The notes under the pieces are model-generated. The model ran no database searches, was not told where the DNA came from, and saw nothing but the letters and a program-made list of their open reading frames with translations. The position numbers and the translations under genes are program-made. A stretch of 64,000 bases of DNA from Microbacterium sp. LWO12-1.2 (GTDB lineage Bacteria; Actinomycetota; Actinomycetes; Actinomycetales; Microbacteriaceae). The DNA lies in contig NZ_JBEGII010000001.1 in NCBI RefSeq assembly GCF_040675875.1, positions 868,001-932,000 of the forward strand. The letters run 5' to 3'. Below are positions 38,861 to 48,743 of the stretch, piece after piece; position 1 is the stretch's first letter, and every line of letters starts with the position of its first letter.

Positions 38861-41692
38861 ATGGATCCTGCACCGATCGTTCTTCCCTCCGCGCCGCCTC
38901 CCACCCGGCGGGCACCCCTGCCGTTCGTCGCCGCGGTAGTGCCGGTTGCGGCAGGCGTCGTGCTGTGGCTGGTCTCCGGGTCGCTGTATGCGCTGTGTTT
39001 CGCCGCACTCGGTCCGCTGATGATCGCGGCTTCAGTGCTGGACGGGGCGCGCACCCGACGGCGTGATCGCCGCAGAGGCGCCGCAGAGGCGGCCACCGCA
39101 TGGGAATCGGCCGAGGAGGAGCTCAGGGCGCGGCAGCAGGAAGAACGCGGGGCCCTGTGGGATCGCCATCCGGACGTCGCCAGGTGCCTTGCACACCCAC
39201 CTCTTCGAGGGGCGGACGGACCGGACGGTACGACGCCACTGGTGGTCGGGAGCGGCTCGATCCCGACCGGGATCCGAACCACTGGCGGTGAGGGCGAACG
39301 GGCGCGTGTGTTCCAAAGGCGCTGCGGGATCCTCGACGAGGCACCGGTCCGTGTGCCGTTGGGCCGGGGCGTCTGCATACGCGGTCCTGCGCCGCAGAGC
39401 GCCGCGGTCGCACGGGCGCTCGTGGCGCAGCTCTGCCTTCGATTCAGCGCGGCGCAGCTCGTGCTCGTCGGCGACCGCCTCGATGAACATGGCCTGGCCG
39501 CATTGCCCCACGCTCGCTCCGCGCGTCGCGGAGGGTTCCGGGTCGGAATCTCCGCACAGGGGGACGCCCGCGTCGCCCTTGACGCCGCAGTCTGGGTGGT
39601 GCCGTCCGGAGCTGAGGTTCCGGAGGGGATCACCACCGTCATCGACGTCGATGAGATCCGTCGCGCGACCATTCGCACGCCGGCGGGTTCGCACGCGATC
39701 GCGCTGGAGGCCCTCTCGGTCGAACAGATCATGCAGATCGGACGCGACGGCCGAGACGACACCGAAGACCTCGACGACGTCCCCGCCTTCGTTGCCCTGC
39801 ACGAGCTCTCGCAGCGGAGGGGGGATCCGGGGCTGCCCGCCGCGATCGGTCGCTCCGTCCAGGACGAGGTCGTGCTCGACATCGTCGCGGACGGGCCACA
39901 TGCGATCGTCACGGGGACCACAGGCACGGGCAAGAGCGAGTTCCTGGTCACCTGGGTGACGGCGATGGCGACGGCGAACGGCCCGGATCGCGTGTCGTTC
40001 GTCCTCGCGGACTTCAAGGGCGGCACGGCGTTCGAGCCGTTGCGCGCGCTCCGCCAGGTCGCGGCGGTGATCACCGACCTCGACCAGGAGGGTGCGCGGC
40101 GGGGCGTGTCCAGCCTGACGGCGGAGATCCGTCGACGAGAGTCGTTGCTGGCCGCCGTGGGCGCACGCGACATCAGCGAGATCACGATCCCGAGACTCGT
40201 GATCGTGATCGATGAGTTCGCTGCTCTGCTGCAGGAGCATCCGGATCTCGGGCAGGTCTTCACCGACGTCGCGGCACGAGGCCGCGCGCTCGGTATGCAT
40301 CTGATCCTCGGCACTCAGCGGGCATCGGGCGTCGTGCGAGACGCTCTCGCCGCGAACTGTCCATTGCGATTCAGCCTGCGCGTCGCCGAGCCCGCTGACA
40401 GTCGGCTCGTGATCGGCACGGCGCAGGCGTCAGAACTCACCGGGGGAGCGGAATCGCGAGGGCTGGGTTTCGTGAGGCGGCCGCAGGACCCCGAACCACA
40501 GATCCTCCGGGTGGCACTCACGGCGGCAGCAGATGTGAGCCGCGTCGCCGGCGAGTGGCGGTCTGCGCGACAGCCGCCCAGTCCCTGGCAGCCGGCGCTT
40601 CCCGCGTTGCTTCCGCTCGACCGCGTGCGATCGGGGGCGGCGCCGTCGCCCGACGCCCTCCTCCTCGGCCTGGCCGATACTCCCGAGAGGCAGTCGCAGC
40701 CGGCGGAACTGCTGCGACCGGGGGCGGACCGCGGACTGGCGATCCTCGGTGCACCAGCGTCCGGTCGGACATCGGCACTGCGGGTGCTGGCCGCCCAACA
40801 TCCTCAGGCGGTGTGGATGCCCGAGGACCTGGAGGCCGCGTGGGATGCCGTCTCGTCCTGGTCGACCGGCGCCGCGCGGCTACCGAGCCTGGTTCTGTGC
40901 GATGACCTCGACCGGACCGTGGCCGAACTGCCGCCGGAGTACGCCCAGGAGTGGTTGCGCAGGGTGGAGCAGCTCCTGCGCGGCAGTCGCGAGACGACGT
41001 TCGTGATCACGGCAGCACGGGCCGCCGGTGGCGTCGGACGCCTCCTGGAGGCCGTGCCTCGACGCGCCCTCCTGCGGATGCCGAGTCGCGTGGAGCACCT
41101 GGCTGCCGGGGGAGAGAGCTCAGGATTCCGCCCGGACCGTCCGCCGGGCCGGGCACGCATCGGCGAACGGGAGGTGCAGTTCGCCTGGGTCGAGGGCACC
41201 GGCGCCGTGCGACCGACGCCGCTCGAGCCGCGGTGGAGTCCTGGACGCGCCGACTGCGGCATCGTGAGCCCCGGTGCGCCGCGCGTTGTCGCGCGTCTGC
41301 GAGCGGAGTATCCCGAACGCGAGGTGCTCTTGCTCGAACCAGGGGAGCGTGCGGAGAGAGGCGGAGCCATCCTGGTCGCCGACGCCGAGACCTGGCAGCG
41401 CAGTCCCTCGGTGTGGAGACGAGTGCGCGCGGAGGGCGAGGTGCTGTTCCGCGCCGAGAATCCTGTGGACCTGCGCCAGCTGGCCGGGGTCAGGGACCTG
41501 CCCCCGTATGCGCGGACGCACGCGGGAAGGGCGTGGGCGGTGCGTGGTGAGGAAGCCGTCAGCCGGGTGGTCGTCCCCGCCTTCGCGCCGACGACGGGGA
41601 ACACGAGCGAACCGACGACAGGGCAGGTATCCGAGCGCCTCACCCGCAGGCAGAGGCGTGCGGACCGGACGGATGACGCATCCCGTTCGTGA
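38861..41692 (+). CDS. FtsK/SpoIIIE (EccC-like) ATPase, type VII secretion type
   Basis: 943 residues. Residues about 18-60 hold two membrane segments. A first FtsK/SpoIIIE domain has an intact Walker A (TGTTGTGKS, 351-359), VLADFKGGTAFEPL and Walker B IVIDEF (448-453). A second module carries a degenerate P-loop, GAPASGRTS (630-638), with Arg for Lys, and LCDDLDR as possible Walker B. A membrane anchor plus tandem ATPase modules, one active and one degenerate, is the layout of EccC motors that push WXG100 substrates. No Esx, EccB/D or MycP gene is in the window, so the substrate is unknown. A DNA-translocase role is less likely because no FtsK gamma domain is seen. Confidence 0.82.
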   Translation: MDPAPIVLPSAPPPTRRAPLPFVAAVVPVAAGVVLWLVSGSLYALCFAALGPLMIAASVLDGARTRRRDRRRGAAEAATAWESAEEELRARQQEERGALWDRHPDVARCLAHPPLRGADGPDGTTPLVVGSGSIPTGIRTTGGEGERARVFQRRCGILDEAPVRVPLGRGVCIRGPAPQSAAVARALVAQLCLRFSAAQLVLVGDRLDEHGLAALPHARSARRGGFRVGISAQGDARVALDAAVWVVPSGAEVPEGITTVIDVDEIRRATIRTPAGSHAIALEALSVEQIMQIGRDGRDDTEDLDDVPAFVALHELSQRRGDPGLPAAIGRSVQDEVVLDIVADGPHAIVTGTTGTGKSEFLVTWVTAMATANGPDRVSFVLADFKGGTAFEPLRALRQVAAVITDLDQEGARRGVSSLTAEIRRRESLLAAVGARDISEITIPRLVIVIDEFAALLQEHPDLGQVFTDVAARGRALGMHLILGTQRASGVVRDALAANCPLRFSLRVAEPADSRLVIGTAQASELTGGAESRGLGFVRRPQDPEPQILRVALTAAADVSRVAGEWRSARQPPSPWQPALPALLPLDRVRSGAAPSPDALLLGLADTPERQSQPAELLRPGADRGLAILGAPASGRTSALRVLAAQHPQAVWMPEDLEAAWDAVSSWSTGAARLPSLVLCDDLDRTVAELPPEYAQEWLRRVEQLLRGSRETTFVITAARAAGGVGRLLEAVPRRALLRMPSRVEHLAAGGESSGFRPDRPPGRARIGEREVQFAWVEGTGAVRPTPLEPRWSPGRADCGIVSPGAPRVVARLRAEYPEREVLLLEPGERAERGGAILVADAETWQRSPSVWRRVRAEGEVLFRAENPVDLRQLAGVRDLPPYARTHAGRAWAVRGEEAVSRVVVPAFAPTTGNTSEPTTGQVSERLTRRQRRADRTDDASRS

Positions 41693-41722
41693 CAGACCTG
41701 CGGCGGGCGGGAGGTCAGCGGA

Positions 41723-42718
41723 TCAGATCCCGGCACCGGGGCGGATGACGCCCACATCGACGCCACCGCCGAGTACCGAGAGCGGAAGAGCAGCAGCGAG
41801 CCCGGCGACATCCGCCTCGCCGAGGGCGCCGGCGCGAGCGAGGAGCGTCGCGGCGACGATCGTGGAGGCGCGCGGTGCGCCGTCGAGCATCTTGAGGCCG
41901 ACCGTCGTGCCGTTCGGTGCGACCATCACCATGACACCTTCTGCTCCGCCCTTGGTGAACACGCCGAGCTTCTCGGTGGCGATGGTGTCGGGGCGACCGG
42001 GGCCCTCGATCGTCCACGGGCTCTCGCGCACCGCGCGCACCAGGGAGCCGGCCACACGGTGCAGGGCGAATGGCGAGCGGTCGGAGGCGGTGCCGATGCG
42101 GTGGATGGAGCGGGTGAGCCCGGTGAGGGTCAAGGCGTACACGGGGGCGCCGCAGCCGTCGATGGCAGTGTGGGCGACCTTCTCCCCGGTCAGACGCTCG
42201 ATCACGTCACGAATGTGCGCCTGCAACGGGTGCGCCACATCCAGGTAGCCGTCGGTCGCCCAGCCGGTCGCGACGCAGGCGCGCAGCATCGCCGCGTGCT
42301 TGCCCGAGCAGTTCATCCGCACGCGTGCGGGTTCGCCGTGCTCGCGGACCATCTCGTCGCGGGTGGCGGTGTCGCTCGGCCACGCGGGCGGGCAGCCGAG
42401 GTGATCCTCGGTGAGACCGCCTTCGGTCAGCATGTCGCGCACCGTGTTCGCGTGACGATCGGTTCCGGTGTGGCTCGCCGTCGACAGGGCCAGCTGCTCG
42501 CCTTCCAGCACCGCGCCGGCGGTGATGCATGCCACGGCCTGCAGAGGCTTGAGGCTGGAGCGCGGAAGGATCAACGCGTCGGCATTGCCGTGCCGAGCGA
42601 TCACCTCGCCGTCTGCGGACAGCACGACTGCCGCGCCCGCATGACGGGACTCGATGAAGCCGCTGCGTTCGACGACGGCGAGTTCGACGGATTCCTGAAC
42701 GGTGAGAGTCTCCAGCAC
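41723..42718 (-). CDS. asparaginase (L-asparaginase II, PF06089 type)
   Basis: 331 residues, starting at GTG 42718. Hallmarks: ILPRSSLKPLQA, STASHTGTDRH, RMNCSGKHAAML, IDGCGAPVYAL, and TEKLGVFTKGGAEGV. It hydrolyses asparagine to aspartate and ammonia; this family is unrelated to the amyloid-type enzymes of E. coli AnsA/B. It converges on the FtsK-like gene 30 bases away and is divergent from the OsmC gene. Confidence 0.9.
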   Translation of the reverse strand: MLETLTVQESVELAVVERSGFIESRHAGAAVVLSADGEVIARHGNADALILPRSSLKPLQAVACITAGAVLEGEQLALSTASHTGTDRHANTVRDMLTEGGLTEDHLGCPPAWPSDTATRDEMVREHGEPARVRMNCSGKHAAMLRACVATGWATDGYLDVAHPLQAHIRDVIERLTGEKVAHTAIDGCGAPVYALTLTGLTRSIHRIGTASDRSPFALHRVAGSLVRAVRESPWTIEGPGRPDTIATEKLGVFTKGGAEGVMVMVAPNGTTVGLKMLDGAPRASTIVAATLLARAGALGEADVAGLAAALPLSVLGGGVDVGVIRPGAGI

Positions 42719-42803
42719 CGGACCAGCCTACCGTCGGCTCCTGTCTTCACAGTCCCCGCGCCCGTGTGTGCCGGTTGTCGCACGCCGGTGGCAGACTGGG
42801 CTG

Positions 42804-43301
42804 ATGGCGGCACAGCACACCCCTCATGTTCTCGGCGAGCACCACTACGCACTCACGTCCACATGGACGGGGAACAGCGGGTCAGGGACCAGTGGTTATC
42901 GTGACTATCGACGCGACGTGACGATCGAGGTGCAGGGCAAGCCCGACCTGCTCGCCTCGGCGGACAGGCCTTTCCGCGGCGATGCCACGCGGTGGAACCC
43001 GGAAGACATGCTGCTCGCGTCGCTGTCGGAATGTCATCTGCTCTCGTATCTGCATGCCTGCGTCACTGCGGGCGTCGTCGTGGTGTCGTACCGCGATCAG
43101 GCGACAGGGCTCATGCGCGAGGACGGAGCGGGCGGTGGCGCATTCGTCGAGGTGATGCTGCGCCCCGAAGTCGTGGTTGCCGATGCGTCGATGATCGAGG
43201 CGGCAGAGCACGCCCACGCGCAGGCCAACGAGTGGTGCTTCATCGCCAACTCGATGAACTTCCCCGTGCGTCACGAAGCGACGGTGACAGCTCAGGTCTG
43301 A
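42804..43301 (+). CDS. OsmC-family peroxiredoxin-like protein
   Basis: 165 residues. The OsmC fold has two cysteines, here in LLASLSECHLLSYLHAC and in HAQANEWCFIANSMN, the pair that reduces organic hydroperoxides. The N-terminal Arg/Lys-rich YRRDVTIEVQGK segment is typical. CAGACT ends 6 bases before ATG 42804, suggesting a leaderless transcript and supporting this start over a longer reading. Confidence 0.9.
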   Translation: MAAQHTPHVLGEHHYALTSTWTGNSGSGTSGYRDYRRDVTIEVQGKPDLLASADRPFRGDATRWNPEDMLLASLSECHLLSYLHACVTAGVVVVSYRDQATGLMREDGAGGGAFVEVMLRPEVVVADASMIEAAEHAHAQANEWCFIANSMNFPVRHEATVTAQV

Positions 43302-43330
43302 GCGGGTCGAGGGTCAGAGCGGGCTGCTGT

Positions 43331-44110
43331 TCAGCGGCGCTCGTGGGGGAGCGCCTGGATGATCTTCTCGATCGTTCCCTGCGCCGGCGCCTCGTTGTAG
43401 GCCCCGGCGAGCTCCTGGCCGGAGAGGGCGTGGATCGCCGCCATGATCTCGTCGGTCGCGAGGCGGCGAGCCCGTCCGCTGGTGGCCGGACCGTGCGGCG
43501 AGAGATCGAGGGGTTCACCGAACCGCACGGTGATGCGTTCCTTCAGTGTCGGCATCTTCGCGCCGACCGGCATGACCTTGTCGGTACCGACCAGGCCGAC
43601 CGGGACAACGGGTGCCCCTGTCTGCAGTGCGAGGAAGGCGACGCCGGTACGCCCCTTGTAGAGGCGTCCGTCCGTGGAGCGGGTGCCCTCGGGATACAGC
43701 GCCACCGTCAGACCTTCGTCGAGGAGCTGGCGTTGCAGATCGAGCGCGTCGAGCGCGGCCTGGCCGGCGCCCCGCCGCACGGGGATCGCACCGATCGACT
43801 CGAAGAAGGTCTTGCTCATCCATCCGCGAAAGCCGGTGCCCTCGAAGTAGCTCGACTTCGCGAGGAAGTGGACGGGCCGCGGAGCAGCCACGGGGATCGC
43901 GATCGAATCGATGAACGACAGATGGTTGCTCGCGAAGATCACCGGGCCGGAGGGGGGCACATTCTCGCGACCTTCGATCCGAGGCCGGTAGACGAGCCGG
44001 GCGAGTGGAGTGATCAGGCCGCGTCCGAGCGTGTACGTGAATCCGGCGTGACGAGGCTTCGCAGTCTCCTCTGATGAGGATTCGGGCTCGACGGACTGCT
44101 CAGAGGTCAT
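43331..44110 (-). CDS. 1-acyl-sn-glycerol-3-phosphate acyltransferase (PlsC family)
   Basis: 259 residues. Acyltransferase motifs: NHLSFID (catalytic H-x4-D), FFESIGAIPVRR, LYPEGTRS and VPVGLVGT. It makes phosphatidic acid from lysophosphatidic acid at the inner membrane surface. The N-terminal 20 residues are polar (Glu/Ser-rich). Convergent with the OsmC gene; no terminator hairpin is clear in the 29 bases between. Confidence 0.9.
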   Translation of the reverse strand: MTSEQSVEPESSSEETAKPRHAGFTYTLGRGLITPLARLVYRPRIEGRENVPPSGPVIFASNHLSFIDSIAIPVAAPRPVHFLAKSSYFEGTGFRGWMSKTFFESIGAIPVRRGAGQAALDALDLQRQLLDEGLTVALYPEGTRSTDGRLYKGRTGVAFLALQTGAPVVPVGLVGTDKVMPVGAKMPTLKERITVRFGEPLDLSPHGPATSGRARRLATDEIMAAIHALSGQELAGAYNEAPAQGTIEKIIQALPHERR

Positions 44111-44203
44111 CAGAGCAGGTTACTCCGGGATTCATGCCTTCGCTGGAATGAAGAATCGCGCCGCGTCTCCCAGCGCGAGCAAAGGGGAATAGGGGAGGAT
44201 GGG

Positions 44204-45190
44204 GTGTCCCGATCGCGATCCAAAGGTCTCACTGTGCGCAAGCGTCCGCTCATCGTCCTGTCCACCGTCGCTGCGGCGACCCTTCTGCTGGCAGGATGCT
44301 CCGGCACCGCCTCGCCCGAGAGCTCGAGCACGCCCACGCCAACGGCATCGAGCAGCTGCGCCCTCGACGCTCAGCCCGGTGCGACCTCCGACGCCGTCGT
44401 CGTCGACGGTGAGGGTGCCGATGCCAAGGTGACCGTCCCCGCCGATGCACCGTTCGCGGGTGTCGAGCGCACGATCGTCGCGGCCGGTGACGGCGAGGAC
44501 ATCGGTGTCGGCGACCTGGTCTCCGTGCAGTACCAGATCGTGGATGCGACCTCTGGAGAGGTGCTGGATTCCTCTGCCCGCGGGGAAGGCGGGCTTCTCC
44601 CCGTCCTGCTCGACACGAACCAGTCGTCCCTGTTCGTCGCAGCACTCGAGTGCGAGCCGGTCGGCTCCCAGGTCGTGCTGACTCTGCCCGGCAGCGTTCT
44701 CGGCGAGGGCGCCAGCAACGTCGTCGTCTACGCCGAAGCGGTCGAGCACCTTCCCGAGGTCGCCACCGGCACGCCGGTCGACCCGACCCCCGGGTTCCCC
44801 ACCGTCGAGCTCGACGATGACGGCGCCCCGACCATCACCATCCCGGACGGGGACGCGCCCACCAAGACCGAGGTCGCCGTCCTCAAGCAGGGCGACGGCG
44901 CGACCGTCGGTGCCGGTGACCTCGTCGTCGTCCAGTACCGCGGCGTCAAGTGGTCCGACGGCGAGGAGTTCGACTCCAGCTGGAGCCGGGACGCTGCTCC
45001 CACGCAGTTCCAGACCAGCGGCGTCGTGACCGGATTCCGCCTCGCACTCGAAGGCCAGAAGGTCGGCTCACAGGTGATCGTCGTGATGCCTCCGGCTGAC
45101 GGCTACGGCGCGACCGAGGGCCACGAGCTCCAGAAGGAGAGCCTCGTGTTCGTCGTCGACATCCTCGCCACGACTCCCGTCCAGCAGTAG
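44204..45190 (+). CDS. FKBP-type peptidyl-prolyl isomerase lipoprotein
   Basis: 328 residues. The basic N-terminus and hydrophobic stretch end in the lipobox LLLAGC, so it is anchored outside the membrane. A Ser/Thr-rich linker follows. There are two FKBP-like halves: a divergent one (about 85-180, VGDLVSVQYQIVD) and a better one (about 225-325, GDLVVVQYRGVKWSDGEEFDSSW...VVMPPADGYG). It would fold exported proteins. GTG 44204 has GGGGAGGA upstream; GTG 44234 is an alternative nearer the signal peptide. Confidence 0.88.
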   Translation: MSRSRSKGLTVRKRPLIVLSTVAAATLLLAGCSGTASPESSSTPTPTASSSCALDAQPGATSDAVVVDGEGADAKVTVPADAPFAGVERTIVAAGDGEDIGVGDLVSVQYQIVDATSGEVLDSSARGEGGLLPVLLDTNQSSLFVAALECEPVGSQVVLTLPGSVLGEGASNVVVYAEAVEHLPEVATGTPVDPTPGFPTVELDDDGAPTITIPDGDAPTKTEVAVLKQGDGATVGAGDLVVVQYRGVKWSDGEEFDSSWSRDAAPTQFQTSGVVTGFRLALEGQKVGSQVIVVMPPADGYGATEGHELQKESLVFVVDILATTPVQQ

Positions 45191-45221
45191 TAGACGCAGG
45201 AGCGGAACCGAGGGCGTGCCA

Positions 45222-45227
45222 TAGGCT
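45222..45227 (+). promoter_or_regulatory. -10 box for dxr
   Basis: TAGGCT ends 6 bases before the dxr ATG; probably leaderless. Confidence 0.5.
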
Positions 45228-45233
45228 GGCGGC

Positions 45234-46319
45234 ATGCGTCGCATCATTGTCCTCGGTTCCACCGGCTCCATCGGCACACAGGCGCTCGACGTCATCCGCG
45301 CGAATCCCCGCCGGTTCGAACTCGTGGGGCTCGCTGCGGGGAGCAACCGCCAGTTGCTCGACGAGCAGGCGGCCCAGTTCGGCGTCGAGAACACGGCGCT
45401 CGGTGCTGATGAGGCCGAACAGCTGGTCCGTGACGTCGATGCCGATGTCGTGCTCAACGCGATCACCGGGTCGATCGGGCTCGGCTCCACACTGGCGGCG
45501 CTGAAGGCCGGTCGCACGCTGGCGCTCGCCAACAAGGAATCACTGATCGTCGGCGGGCAGCTGGTGCTCGCAGCGGCCGCCCCGGGTCAGATCGTGCCGG
45601 TCGACTCCGAGCACTCTGCGCTGGCTCAGGCCCTGCGCAGCGGCACCCACGCAGAAGTGCGCCGTCTGGTCGTCACCGCGTCGGGCGGGCCGTTCCGCGG
45701 GCGTTCCAGGGCCGAGATGGAATCGGTGACCCCGGCAGAGGCGCTGGCGCACCCGACGTGGGATATGGGCCGCATGGTCACCACGAACTCCTCGACTCTC
45801 GTCAACAAGGGCCTCGAGGTCATCGAGGCGCATCTGCTCTTCGACATCCCCTACGAGGACATCGACGTCGTGGTGCACCCGCAGTCCGTGGTGCACTCCA
45901 TGGTCGAGTTCATCGACGGATCGACCATCGCGCAGGCCTCGCCACCCGACATGCGCCTGCCGATCTCGCTCGGCCTCGACTGGCCCCATCGCGTCGGCGG
46001 CGTCGGTCGGCCCCTGGACTGGACCGCCGCGACGTCCTGGACCTTCGAACCCCTCGACAACGAGGCGTTCCCGTCGGTCGCGCTCGCGAAGGCGGTCGGA
46101 CGTGCCGGTGGGACATTCCCCGCGGTGTACAACGCCGCGAACGAGCAGGCCGTCGATGCGTTCCATGAGGGGCGGCTCACGTTCCTCGGTATCGTCGACA
46201 CGATCGCCCGCGTGGTGGATGCCCACGAGCCTCCCGATTCGCTCACTGTCGAATCGCTGGCCGCAGTCGAGATGTGGGCGCGCCAGAAGGCGGACCGCCT
46301 GATCGCCGCAGGAGACTGA
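45234..46319 (+). CDS. dxr: 1-deoxy-D-xylulose 5-phosphate reductoisomerase
   Basis: 361 residues. Second step of the MEP isoprenoid pathway, DXP to MEP with NADPH. NADPH loop [26 protein letters not shown], metal-binding [17 protein letters not shown] and [20 protein letters not shown]. ispG, a later MEP enzyme, is 8 kb downstream on the same strand, and rseP lies between. Confidence 0.97.
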   Translation: MRRIIVLGSTGSIGTQALDVIRANPRRFELVGLAAGSNRQLLDEQAAQFGVENTALGADEAEQLVRDVDADVVLNAITGSIGLGSTLAALKAGRTLALANKESLIVGGQLVLAAAAPGQIVPVDSEHSALAQALRSGTHAEVRRLVVTASGGPFRGRSRAEMESVTPAEALAHPTWDMGRMVTTNSSTLVNKGLEVIEAHLLFDIPYEDIDVVVHPQSVVHSMVEFIDGSTIAQASPPDMRLPISLGLDWPHRVGGVGRPLDWTAATSWTFEPLDNEAFPSVALAKAVGRAGGTFPAVYNAANEQAVDAFHEGRLTFLGIVDTIARVVDAHEPPDSLTVESLAAVEMWARQKADRLIAAGD

Positions 46320-46326
46320 GCGCGGC

Positions 46327-47949
46327 TCAGTCCTCGTCGGGATACGGGACGGGCCAGTGCGAGTCCGGCACGGGCCATCCTGCCGCGCGCAGCGCTCGAC
46401 GGGCGAGCTCGCGGGCGGAGTACGGCGTGCGCACCCCGCGGATGTCGCGGTAGTCCTGGTGCCCTGGCCCTGCCCACAGGATCGCGTCGCCGTCGCCGAC
46501 GAGTCCGACCGCGGCCACGATCGCGCGCTCTGGCGGCGAGTATTCGTGGATCTCTGCGTCAGGGCGTGCTGCGCGGGCACCGGCGATGAGCGTCGCTCTG
46601 ATCGACTCCGGGTCTTCGAAGCGGGGGTGGTGGTCGGTGACGACGAGGATGTCGCTGCCCTCCACGGCGGTGCGCGCCATGTCGAAGCGCTTGCTCGCGT
46701 CGCGGTCGCCATCGGCTCCGAACAGCATCAGCACCCGGCCGGGTGTCACGCGGCGCACGGCAGCGAGAGTCTTCTCGAAAGCGTCGGGGGAGTGTCCGAA
46801 GTCCACGAAGACCGCGGGGCCGGTGTCGCCCGAGACGAGCTGCGTACGTCCAGGTAGATAGGCGCGGATGCCTCCGTCGCGCTCGAGGGCCTCGGCGATA
46901 CGTTCCCAGGCATATCCGCCCTCGAGCAGCATCACGATCGCGAGTGCCGCGTTCGCCGCCATGTGCGGTCCGATGACCGGGACCGTGGTGGTGAGCGAGC
47001 CGAGTGGGCCGGTCATCGTGAAGGTGGTTCCGGCGGCGCGTTCGTCGTCGATCACGACGACCCAGTCGGCCTTCTCCGCGGTGGTGGGGTCGGCGGCGAT
47101 CGACGGGGTGCCGACGGTCACCACGGGGATCTCGGCGCGTTCCACGACGATCGCGCCGGACGGCGAGTCCAGGCAGATGACGCCACGCGTGGAACGATCC
47201 GGGCGGAACAGGGGGAGCTTCGCCTCGAAGTACTCCTCCATGTCGGCGTAGTCGTCGAGGTGGTCGTGGCTGAGGTTCGTGAATCCGGCGACATCGAAGT
47301 GCATGCCGTCTACGCGATGACGAGACAGGGCCTGGGCGCTCACCTCGACGGCCACGGCCTCGACATCGCGCTCGCGCATCAACGCGAGGAGCGCGTGGAA
47401 CTCGGATGCCTCTGGCGTGGTGAGCCGCGAGACGATCACCTCGCCCGCGATGTGACGCTCGGCCGTCGAAGAGAGCCCGGTGACCACTCCGATCTGGTCG
47501 AGGATGCCTTCGAGCAGGTGCGAGACGCTCGTCTTGCCGTTCGTGCCGGTGGTCGCGAACAGCAACGGCAGCGGATCGTCGGCACCGGTGCCGTACACCC
47601 AGGCGCTGAGATCTCCGAGCACTCCGCGCGGGTCGTCCACGACGAGGATCGGAAGTCCGGCGTCCTGCGCGATTGTGGCGCCGGCGTCATCCGTGATGAT
47701 CGCGACGGCGCCCTTCTCCGCTGCGGCGATGGCGAAATCGGCTCCGTGGCGGTTGACGCCTTGGATCGCGACGAACGCCTCACCGGCGCGGAGATCTGCC
47801 GTGGCGAGAGTGATGCCGGTGACGGTGATCCCCGTCGTTTCGCCGCGCACTTCTCGGGCGAATCGGGAAACGAGTTCGGACAGCTCACGCCGGGGCGGGT
47901 TCGCGGGGCGGAGCACGGGAGGCAGGCTCGGTTGTTGTTCAATCGACAT
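46327..47949 (-). CDS. MurE-like Mur ligase (UDP-MurNAc-tripeptide synthetase family)
   Basis: 540 residues. N-terminal UDP-binding domain (VTGITLATADLRAGEAFVAIQG), ATP loop ATTGTNGKTSVSH, the Mur motif MEEYFEAKLPLF, and a C-terminal domain. Where MurE has DNPR (or a variant) to read the third amino acid, this protein has DHHPR (439-443). The C-terminal KGHE position reads GPGHQDYRDI. It stands outside the division/wall cluster, tail-to-tail with dxr (7 bases). It may be the main MurE of this organism, which is expected to have group-B peptidoglycan, or a second copy; the window cannot tell. Confidence 0.85.
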   Translation of the reverse strand: MSIEQQPSLPPVLRPANPPRRELSELVSRFAREVRGETTGITVTGITLATADLRAGEAFVAIQGVNRHGADFAIAAAEKGAVAIITDDAGATIAQDAGLPILVVDDPRGVLGDLSAWVYGTGADDPLPLLFATTGTNGKTSVSHLLEGILDQIGVVTGLSSTAERHIAGEVIVSRLTTPEASEFHALLALMRERDVEAVAVEVSAQALSRHRVDGMHFDVAGFTNLSHDHLDDYADMEEYFEAKLPLFRPDRSTRGVICLDSPSGAIVVERAEIPVVTVGTPSIAADPTTAEKADWVVVIDDERAAGTTFTMTGPLGSLTTTVPVIGPHMAANAALAIVMLLEGGYAWERIAEALERDGGIRAYLPGRTQLVSGDTGPAVFVDFGHSPDAFEKTLAAVRRVTPGRVLMLFGADGDRDASKRFDMARTAVEGSDILVVTDHHPRFEDPESIRATLIAGARAARPDAEIHEYSPPERAIVAAVGLVGDGDAILWAGPGHQDYRDIRGVRTPYSARELARRALRAAGWPVPDSHWPVPYPDED

Positions 47950-48038
47950 GTCGCATCCATGATCTCATGTCGCCGCCGCGATCCCGGTGCGGCACGTCCC
48001 CTCATCCGACGGAACCGGAGAGGAGACGTGCCGGATGG

Positions 48039-48743
48039 TCAGGACTTGCGTCGGTAGGCGAGGACGGACACGACCAGAGCCGCGAGGCCGGCAACGAGGC
48101 CACCGGCACCCAGGATCGTGCCCCACAGGCTCTCCACCGCGGGAGCGGCGGGCGACTGGCCGTCAGAGGCGGCGTTCGCGTCGGCGTCCTCGTGATCGCC
48201 GTGGCCGCTTCCGGTCGCCGCGTCGACCGTCACCACCGGAGCGGGCGCGTCCAGACTGTGCGGGTCTTCGCCGTTCTCGGCGATCTGGGTCCACTCGGTC
48301 GTGCCGTCGACGCACTTCTGTTCGACGGGGAACGCCAGCGAGGCCGGGGTGTCCTCGTCGAGGCCGACACCCATGCTGACCGCACCCCGGAGATCGCTCG
48401 GAACCGGCGAGAGCGCCGTGTAGGTGACCGCGGAGACCAGGCCGTCGTCGCCGCGCTCGACGTCGATCGTCCAGTCTCCGTCCAGCGTCGGCGACACGGA
48501 GGCGAGGCCCTCAGGCATCGTGATGCGCAGGGCGGTCGTGGGTGAGTTCTCGCATCCGTGCGAGAACGAGAACGTCAGTACACCGTGGTCTCCCGCGACG
48601 AGTTCGTCCGGGCTGACGGTGACGTGCGCGCTGGCCAGGGAAGGTACGGCGACGGCGAGCAGCGCTCCTCCGACGACAGCGGCCGCGAGGCGGGCTGTCC
48701 GGTGCGGGCGTGCGGGGGTGGGGGACATGGTGGAACGGAACAT
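48039..48743 (-). CDS. YcnI-family copper-binding membrane protein
   Basis: 234 residues. A signal peptide ends ASA-HVTVSPDEL: the mature N-terminus would begin with His, which binds copper in YcnI/DUF1775 proteins. The core has FSHGCENSPTTALRITMPEG and paired Cys. A His/Asp-rich linker (GHGDHEDADA) and one C-terminal membrane helix (WGTILGAGGLVAGLAALVVSVLAYRRK) anchor it outside the membrane. Downstream gene of a pair with the next one; between them lies a small GCGCGCC hairpin (48772-48788) and an AGGAGA ribosome site. Confidence 0.88.
   Translation of the reverse strand: MFRSTMSPTPARPHRTARLAAAVVGGALLAVAVPSLASAHVTVSPDELVAGDHGVLTFSFSHGCENSPTTALRITMPEGLASVSPTLDGDWTIDVERGDDGLVSAVTYTALSPVPSDLRGAVSMGVGLDEDTPASLAFPVEQKCVDGTTEWTQIAENGEDPHSLDAPAPVVTVDAATGSGHGDHEDADANAASDGQSPAAPAVESLWGTILGAGGLVAGLAALVVSVLAYRRKS

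Noticed and set aside
41695..41716. GACCT...AGGTC hairpin between the EccC-like and asparaginase genes
   Set aside because: A 5-bp stem with a 12-base loop is too weak to call a terminator.
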